Of a DNA stretch of 10,229 nucleotides, positions 5,968-10,229 are shown in pieces. The DNA comes from Actinomycetota bacterium (lineage in GTDB: Bacteria; Actinomycetota; Actinomycetes; Streptosporangiales; Streptosporangiaceae). The translations under genes were made by a program, and so were the position numbers. Location: the NCBI GenBank assembly GCA_003161205.1, contig PMOU01000130.1, positions 594 to 10,822 of the forward strand, read 5' to 3'. The stretch's first letter is position 1; each line of letters begins with the position of its first letter. The notes under the pieces were generated by a model. The model was not told the DNA's origin. It made no database searches and saw nothing but the letters and a program-made list of their open reading frames with translations.

Positions 5968-6830
5968 GCTGGGTCCACCCCGTTCGGGTACCAGGTGAAG
6001 TAGGCCTCCATGGTGTGAAAGAGGTCGAGTGAGTCGACGTAGTCGGCCTTGGCGTTCTCGCCGGCCACGCCCATCATGAGCATGAAGTCCATGAAGCCGT
6101 GCGTGGCATTGCCCGGCTCCCACAGGCTCTCGAGGCTGACCTGCGCGAGGGCCGATTCGAGGTCGCCGGAGGCGATCCACTCGACAGCCTTGCGGTCGAA
6201 CTCCGGGTCCGGTCCGTGCGGGCCGAACTGCCGGGGGCCGCCGAGCTCCAGGGATAGGTGACCGGTGCCGATGATCGCGACCCGCTCGTTGCCCGGCCAG
6301 GATTCGACCAGCTCGCGGATGGTCCGGCCGAGGGCGACGAAGCGCTTGGGCTGGGGCAGCGGCGGCGCGAAGATGTTGGTGTAGACCGGCACGATCGGCA
6401 GATCGGCCTGCGGCCGCAGCGTGATGATCGGGCAGGTAATGCTGTGGTCGATCCGCAGCTCGTTGCTGAACGCCAGGTCGAAGCCCGCGTCGAGGCCCTG
6501 CCGGAGCAGGTAGCCGGACAGGTCCTCGTGCCCGCGCAGGAGCATCTTCGGCAGGCCGAATTCACGCTCCTCGTTGTGGAAGTTCGCGTCGTAGAACGGC
6601 GCCTTGCCCACCAGGAACTGCGGCATGTTGTCCAGCCAGAGCTGGTGGAAATGGTCGCTGCCGACCATGACAAGCACGTCGGGGCGGGCCCGGGTGAGGG
6701 TCTGCCGGAACGCCTCGACCTTAGCCACCCATTCGTCCGCGAAGGGCGGCCGGTCCGCCCCGGCCGACGTGCTGGCCCGGTAGTAGAAGGGATGATGGGT
6801 CGTGGCGATGACCGCAGCGACCGTGGCCAT
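5964..6830 (-). CDS. LigB-type catalytic subunit of class III extradiol ring-cleavage dioxygenase
   Basis: Complete 288-residue protein. Class III extradiol dioxygenases cut catechol-type rings beside the hydroxyl pair using Fe(II) and O2. Residues matching the LigB active site (H12, H61, H195, E242 in Sphingobium) are visible: H12 in ATTHHPF, H60/H62 in VGSDHFH, H191 in IGTGHLS and E238 in LWEPGNATHGF. The long segment from GTGHLSLELGGP to FMDFMLMMGVAG is strongly characteristic of LigB. The ribosome site AGGAG (6836-6840), 5 nt before ATG 6830, overlaps the stop codon of the citryl-CoA-lyase-like gene, indicating coupling. It is coupled to the LigA-like gene by a 4-nt overlap. The substrate is not evident; protocatechuate, gallate or a heterocyclic diol are possible, and the CoA-dependent neighbours differ from the classical protocatechuate 4,5-cleavage pathway. 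Confidence 0.9.
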   Translation of the reverse strand: MATVAAVIATTHHPFYYRASTSAGADRPPFADEWVAKVEAFRQTLTRARPDVLVMVGSDHFHQLWLDNMPQFLVGKAPFYDANFHNEEREFGLPKMLLRGHEDLSGYLLRQGLDAGFDLAFSNELRIDHSITCPIITLRPQADLPIVPVYTNIFAPPLPQPKRFVALGRTIRELVESWPGNERVAIIGTGHLSLELGGPRQFGPHGPDPEFDRKAVEWIASGDLESALAQVSLESLWEPGNATHGFMDFMLMMGVAGENAKADYVDSLDLFHTMEAYFTWYPNGVDPA

Positions 6831-6838
6831 GGCGGCTC

Positions 6839-7627
6839 CTAAGCGGATGTGTCGGGCGGAACGTAGGTGGCGTTGCGGTCAACGCCCATGTAGATGTCCA
6901 TCGCGATCGGGTGGCGCTGCTCCTCGGCCAGGTGGCCGAGGAGCCCGGCCGCCCGGGCCAGCAGCGCGAAGCCGCGCAGCAGGTCGATCGGCAAGCCGAG
7001 GTCGGCCAGGGCCGCGCCGCAGGTGCCGGCCCCGTTCAACGGCAGGGTGCGCCCCAGGACCTGCGGATGGACCCGGCCGATCGCCTCGAACAGGCGCAGG
7101 TGCGGGCCGCGCAGGCCCTCCTCCTCGGCGATCGCGATGAGCACGGGGGTGCGCGGGTCGGTGACCTTGTGCACGGGATGCCCGAGGCCGGGGACGAACC
7201 GGCCGGCCGCCCGAGCCTGGCGCACCGCCTTGAGGGCGAGCGCGTCCCAGCCCGCGTCGTCGGCGGGCATCGGGTCACCGGCTCGGGCCAGGGTGTCGGC
7301 CAGGAACCGCCCGGCGTCCTCGGTTACTCCCAGGAACCGGGAGCCGCCGCCGAGCAGGCCGGCCGCGAGCGCGCCCTGCACCGAATCAGGGGCGCTGAGG
7401 TAGGTCAGCCGGGCCGCGATCGCGGTGGGGGTGAACCCGTGATCCGCGAGCGCGACCAGTACGGTCTCGAATACCCGCACCTCACCAGGCGAGGGACGGT
7501 GCTGCGTCACCAGCCACAGCGCCAGTTCGCCGAACCCCACCTGCCCCATCAGGCTGCCGGCCAGGTCCTCGCCGAGCAGGGTGATGGTGGTGGGGTCCGA
7601 GGTTCCGAGCGAGGTCGGATAGTCCAC
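6839..7627 (-). CDS. Citryl-CoA-lyase-like / citrate-synthase-fold protein
   Basis: 262 residues, shorter than full citrate synthases and close in size to stand-alone citryl-CoA-lyase-like proteins. Family members make or break C-C bonds between an acyl-CoA and a keto acid, for example citryl-CoA to acetyl-CoA and oxaloacetate. Visible motifs are GLLGGGSRFLG (91-100, in place of the HGGA motif of citrate synthase), VPGLGHPVHKVTDPR with H150, and AMDIYMGVDR with D244, equivalent to the citrate synthase His and Asp. The start is GTG 7627, preceded by AGGA at 7 nt; an in-frame TAA lies directly before it. The gene follows a CoA-transferase and precedes LigAB-like genes by 8 nt, implying cleavage of a CoA-activated ring-opening product. 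Citramalyl-CoA or another hydroxy-acyl-CoA are alternative substrates. Confidence 0.82.
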   Translation of the reverse strand: MDYPTSLGTSDPTTITLLGEDLAGSLMGQVGFGELALWLVTQHRPSPGEVRVFETVLVALADHGFTPTAIAARLTYLSAPDSVQGALAAGLLGGGSRFLGVTEDAGRFLADTLARAGDPMPADDAGWDALALKAVRQARAAGRFVPGLGHPVHKVTDPRTPVLIAIAEEEGLRGPHLRLFEAIGRVHPQVLGRTLPLNGAGTCGAALADLGLPIDLLRGFALLARAAGLLGHLAEEQRHPIAMDIYMGVDRNATYVPPDTSA

Positions 7628-7678
7628 TTAAGCGTCCTGTTCTGTGGTCCTGCGGCCCGGGTCGAAGGCCCGGGTCAT
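7628..7678 (-). other. 16-codon in-frame leader frame before the citryl-CoA-lyase-like gene
   Basis: An ATG at 7678 overlaps the CoA-transferase stop as ATGA and has GGAAG 7 nt upstream. It reads 16 codons (MTRAFDPGRRTTEQDA) and ends in TAA at 7628-7630, immediately before and in frame with the GTG start of the lyase. It may be a coupling leader peptide whose ribosomes restart at the GTG, or the remnant of a longer lyase N-terminus broken by a nonsense codon. The lyase has a full-looking domain without it. Confidence 0.45.
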
Positions 7679-8859
7679 GGGGTGGCTTCCGGCAGGCCGG
7701 CGAGCCAGTCGCGGAGCTGCTCGCCGTGCTCGTCGAGGGCCGGCGGCGGCAGCGGGTAGCTGGCCGGGGTAGCGGAGAACGTCACCGGGTGGCGGATCAC
7801 CGGCCTGGCCGCCTCGCCGTGCCCAGCGGTCACGACCGGCTCCAGGCCGATCTCGTCCGCGAACGCGATGCCGCCGTCCACCGTGTTGATCGGGCCACAG
7901 GGCACGCCGGCCGCGATGAGCTCGCCGAACCAGTCCGCCGCCGAACGCGCCGCCAGCCGCTCGACCAGCAGCGGCCGCAGTTTGTCCCGGTTCGCCGTGC
8001 GGCCGGGGTTGGTGGCGAACAACGGGTCGTCGGCGAGCTGCGGCACGCCGAGAATCTCGCACAGCCGGCGGAACTGGGCATCGTTGCCCGCGGTCACGAT
8101 CAGCTCTCCGTCGCCGGTCGGCAGCGGCTCGTAGGGGAACAGGCTGGGATGGGAGTTGCCCATCCGGAAGGGGACTACTCCAGCGGCCGCGTACGCGCTG
8201 GTCTGGTTCACCATCCCGGACAGGGCCGACGCCATCAGGCTCGCCTCGACATGCTGCCCCTGGCCTGTCGCGGACCGGTGGTTGAGGGCGGCGAGGATCG
8301 CGATCGTGGTGTGCAGGCCCGCGATCACGTCGAATACCGAGATGCCGGCCCGGTACGGCGGTCCGTCCGCGGACCCGGTCAGGCTCATCAGGCCGGACAT
8401 CGCCTGCACCATGAGATCGTAACCGGGCAGGTCCTTGCCGCCGCCGCTGCCGAAGCCGCTGATCGAGGCGTAGATGATGCGGGGGTTGACCGCGGCTACC
8501 GAGTCATAGTCCAGGCCGTACTTGGCCAGCCCGCCGGGCTTGAAGTTCTGCACGAAGATGTCGGCCCGGCGGGCCAGCGCCCGGGCCAGCTTCAGGTCGC
8601 CGTCCGCGCGCAGGTCCAGCGCGACCGACCGCTTGTTCCGGTTGATGGCCAGGAAGTACGTGGACACGCCGTCTTCGGTGACCGGCGGCATCCAGCTGCG
8701 GGTGTCGTCCCCGGCCGGGCTCTCCACCTTGATCACGTCCGCACCGAGGTCGCCCAGCAGCATGGTGCAGTACGGGCCGGCCAGCACCCGCGAGAAGTCG
8801 GCGACGACCAGCCCCGCGAGCGGACCGGGCGGTGCGGCAGGCGCGCCTGGCTCGCTCAT
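7675..8859 (-). CDS. Family III (CaiB/BaiF, formyl-CoA transferase-like) CoA-transferase
   Basis: 394 residues, the usual length. Family III enzymes move CoA from a donor thioester to a carboxylic acid through an aspartyl-CoA intermediate. The catalytic Asp is D148 in LPGYDLMVQAMSGL; other signatures are LAGLVVADFSRVLAGPYCTMLLGDLGADVIKVE at the N-terminus (start of the Rossmann domain), NRNKRSVALDL (73-83), VFVQNFKPG-like IFVQNFKPGG (101-110) and GQGQHVEASLM. The start at ATG 8859 gives the normal N-terminus; upstream in-frame ATGs would add residues reading through the promoter region and are rejected. The nearest ribosome-site-like patch is AAGGG, about 12 nt upstream, which is long. It is first in a leftward operon with the citryl-CoA-lyase-like and LigAB-like genes, and probably activates a ring-cleavage product or another dicarboxylate. 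Confidence 0.92.
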   Translation of the reverse strand: MSEPGAPAAPPGPLAGLVVADFSRVLAGPYCTMLLGDLGADVIKVESPAGDDTRSWMPPVTEDGVSTYFLAINRNKRSVALDLRADGDLKLARALARRADIFVQNFKPGGLAKYGLDYDSVAAVNPRIIYASISGFGSGGGKDLPGYDLMVQAMSGLMSLTGSADGPPYRAGISVFDVIAGLHTTIAILAALNHRSATGQGQHVEASLMASALSGMVNQTSAYAAAGVVPFRMGNSHPSLFPYEPLPTGDGELIVTAGNDAQFRRLCEILGVPQLADDPLFATNPGRTANRDKLRPLLVERLAARSAADWFGELIAAGVPCGPINTVDGGIAFADEIGLEPVVTAGHGEAARPVIRHPVTFSATPASYPLPPPALDEHGEQLRDWLAGLPEATP

Positions 8860-8889
8860 CGCAGAGGAAAGCCCTTCTGTCCGCCGGAT

Positions 8890-8901
8890 GGACGTATGTC
8901 C
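8890..8901. repeat. Palindrome GGAC-N4-GTCC, copy 1 (candidate operator)
   Basis: GGAC (8890-8893), GTAT, GTCC (8898-8901). A further half-site, GTCC (8879-8882), lies on its left, making three alternating half-sites. The site abuts the likely start of transcription toward the CoA-transferase gene, where a bound repressor would block RNA polymerase. Confidence 0.45.
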
Positions 8902-8973
8902 GATGTCATCGTACCGATTGACAGTGCCGCCAGGACCGGGGCAGGCTTCCGATGAGCTGTATCGACCGCATAG

Positions 8974-8987
8974 CGGACACCCGTCCG
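8974..8987. repeat. Palindrome CGGAC-N4-GTCCG, copy 2 (candidate operator)
   Basis: CGGAC (8974-8978), ACCC, GTCCG (8983-8987): the same GGAC-N4-GTCC core as copy 1, exactly 85 bp away (about eight helical turns). It lies between the proposed plus-strand -10 and the amidohydrolase start, in the leader. Confidence 0.45.
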
Positions 8988-9015
8988 GGTAGCTTCCCCG
9001 CATCCGCCTCACAGT

Positions 9016-9020
9016 GGAGG
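9016..9020 (+). promoter_or_regulatory. Ribosome binding site of the amidohydrolase
   Basis: GGAGG lies 4 nt before ATG 9025 and 7 nt before ATG 9028. The spacing favours the second ATG. Confidence 0.65.
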
Positions 9021-9027
9021 TTCCATG

Positions 9028-10229
9028 ATGGCCGCATCCGAGTCCGGTGAGCCGACGGCGGAAGATCTGGTGCCCGGGCGGCCGGTGGTGTTCCGGAACG
9101 CGACCGTGCTGACCATGGATGACGCGCACCAGGTCCTATCCGGCGCGGATGTGCTGATCACCGGCGAGCGCATCGCCGCGGTCGGACCTGGCCTGCAGGT
9201 ACCAGAGGGCACCGCTGAGATCGACGCCACCGGCGGCATCGTCATGCCCGGCATGATCGACACGCACCGGCACATGTGGCAGACAGCCATGCGCGGGTAC
9301 GGGGCCGACTGGACGCTGACTCAGTATTTCGTCTGGTACTACCTGAGCTGGGGCAAGAAGTTCCGTCCGCAGGACATCTACGCCGGGAACCTGCTGGCCG
9401 CCATCGAGTCGGTGGACGCCGGGGTGACGACCACGGTGGACTGGTCGCACGGGCTGCAGACGATCGATCACGCCGAGGCAGCCACCGACGCCCTGGAGGA
9501 GGTGCCCGGCCGTTTCGTCCTCGCGTACGGGAACATCCAGCAGGGGGCGTGGGAATGGAGCACCACGCCCGGGTTCCGTGACTTCTACGTGAGCCGGTTC
9601 GACGGCCGCGGTGACATGCTCGGGTTCCAGATCGCCTTCGACATACCCGGCGACCCGGCGTTCCCGGAGAAGGCGGCCTTCGAGGTGGCCAGGGAGCTAG
9701 GCGTGCCGGTGACCACGCACGCCGGGGTCTGGGGCGCGACCAATGACGACGGCGTCCGGCTCATGTACGAGAACGGCTTCTGCACCCCGTCGACCACCTA
9801 CGTGCACTCCGCCACCTTGTCCCCGGACTCCTACCACATGATCGCCGCCACCGGCGGCTCGGTCTCGGTCTCGACCGAGAGCGAGTGCAGCGCCGGCCAG
9901 GGGTACCCGCCCACCTGGAGGCTCCGCGATTACGGCATCCCGGTGTCGCTTTCCCAGGACACCAGCGTCTGGTGGAGCGGCGACATCTTCTCCGCCATGC
10001 GGGCCACGCTCAGCGCGGACCGCGCCATGAACCACTTCGAGGCGCACGCCGAGGGCAAGACCGTCACCAACCATCATCTGCGCGCTGAGCAGGTGGTGGA
10101 CTGGGCCACCCGCGGCGGCGCGAAGGCGATCGGCCTGGACTCGGTGGTCGGCAGCCTGGAGCCGGGCAAGAAGGCCGACGTGGTACTGATCAAGAACGAC
10201 CGCTCGCCGGCCATGTTCCCGCTGCTGAA
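9028..10229 (+). CDS. Metal-dependent amidohydrolase, TrzN/AtzA/cytosine-deaminase-like (3' end outside window)
   Basis: 400 codons are visible and the frame is open at the right edge; the C-terminal beta-sandwich strand GSLEPGKKADVVLIKND is already present, so only a short part is missing. The family hydrolyses C-N or C-Cl bonds of heterocycles and related compounds. N-terminal strands (VVFRNATVLTMD, DVLITGERIAAVG) precede the HxH motif MIDTHRHMWQ (H80, H82). Further ligands are H231 (VTTHAGVW), H260 (TYVHSATL) and D311 (LSQDTSVWW). The HxxE glutamate of many deaminases is absent: residue 234 is Val. ATG 9028 is preferred over ATG 9025 on ribosome-site spacing. The gene diverges from the CoA-transferase/lyase/LigAB-like operon across a shared promoter region with paired palindromes, so it probably belongs to the same catabolic regulon. 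The substrate is not evident. Confidence 0.88.
   Translation, partial: MAASESGEPTAEDLVPGRPVVFRNATVLTMDDAHQVLSGADVLITGERIAAVGPGLQVPEGTAEIDATGGIVMPGMIDTHRHMWQTAMRGYGADWTLTQYFVWYYLSWGKKFRPQDIYAGNLLAAIESVDAGVTTTVDWSHGLQTIDHAEAATDALEEVPGRFVLAYGNIQQGAWEWSTTPGFRDFYVSRFDGRGDMLGFQIAFDIPGDPAFPEKAAFEVARELGVPVTTHAGVWGATNDDGVRLMYENGFCTPSTTYVHSATLSPDSYHMIAATGGSVSVSTESECSAGQGYPPTWRLRDYGIPVSLSQDTSVWWSGDIFSAMRATLSADRAMNHFEAHAEGKTVTNHHLRAEQVVDWATRGGAKAIGLDSVVGSLEPGKKADVVLIKNDRSPAMFPLL

Larger units (their letters stand above)
8860..9027. promoter_or_regulatory. Divergent promoter region of the ring-cleavage operon and the amidohydrolase
   Basis: This 168-bp region holds both divergent promoters. On the plus strand, TTGACA (8918-8923) is a perfect -35, with CAGGCT (8942-8947) as a weak -10 at 18-bp spacing. 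On the minus strand, TACGAT (8913-8908) fits the -10 consensus TANNNT, with no good -35. The predicted minus-strand start site (near 8901) falls at the edge of a GGAC-N4-GTCC palindrome, and a second copy lies downstream of the plus-strand promoter. Confidence 0.45.

Noticed and set aside
5968..6180. N-terminal extension of the LigA-like gene
   Set aside because: The extension runs inside the LigB-like gene in another frame and is Arg/Gly-rich. The ATGA junction and the family N-terminus support ATG 5967.
7726..8955. 409-codon plus-strand open frame
   Set aside because: It lies antisense to the CoA-transferase gene. Its translation is Arg/Gly/His/Gln-rich with no recognisable motif, as expected for a shadow frame in GC-rich DNA.
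8860..9129. N-terminal extension of the CoA-transferase
   Set aside because: It would cross the divergent promoter and overlap the amidohydrolase start on the opposite strand. The family N-terminus begins just after ATG 8859.

Overview
The window is GC-rich throughout. Codons end mostly in G or C, starts are ATG or GTG with AGGAG-like ribosome sites, and long spurious antisense frames are common. This fits a chromosome of a high-GC actinobacterium. That is an inference from composition and gene content; no RNA gene or taxonomic marker is present. I see no tRNA, rRNA, CRISPR array, transposase or integrase.

Region 1 (1-3922, all minus strand) is a variant of the conserved nitrilase-associated 'Nit1C' cluster. 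Read in transcription order it encodes an MSMEG_0569-like flavin-dependent oxidoreductase, a small amidohydrolase-2 family enzyme, an MSMEG_0572/Sll0783-type nitrogen-starvation protein, and an MSMEG_0568-type radical SAM protein that runs off the left edge. In the cluster as I know it, from cyanobacteria, mycobacteria and cyanide-assimilating pseudomonads, a nitrilase gene usually lies next to the Sll0783-like gene. Here Sll0783-like and radical SAM genes are directly coupled (11 nt gap), no nitrilase is visible, and an amidohydrolase lies in the operon. The nitrilase may be outside the window or functionally replaced.

Region 2 (3923-4144) is a divergent intergenic region with an imperfect 21-bp direct repeat at a 30-bp period. 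Region 3 (4145-5467) holds a plus-strand VOC-fold gene with an unusual Cys/His-containing C-terminal half, a GC-rich hairpin at its end, and a convergent adenylate kinase gene.

Region 4 (5605-8859, minus strand) is a tightly packed catabolic operon: a family III CoA-transferase, a 16-codon leader frame, a citryl-CoA-lyase/citrate-synthase-like protein, and the catalytic and small subunits of a LigAB-type extradiol dioxygenase. Region 5 (9028-10229, plus strand) is a divergently transcribed metal-dependent amidohydrolase of the TrzN/AtzA/cytosine-deaminase superfamily, cut by the right edge. The 165-bp divergent promoter region between them carries two copies of the palindrome GGAC-N4-GTCC, 85 bp apart. 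A coherent reading is ring hydrolysis, ring opening, CoA activation and retro-Claisen cleavage of an unknown aromatic or N-heteroaromatic compound. The order of steps and the substrate are inference.
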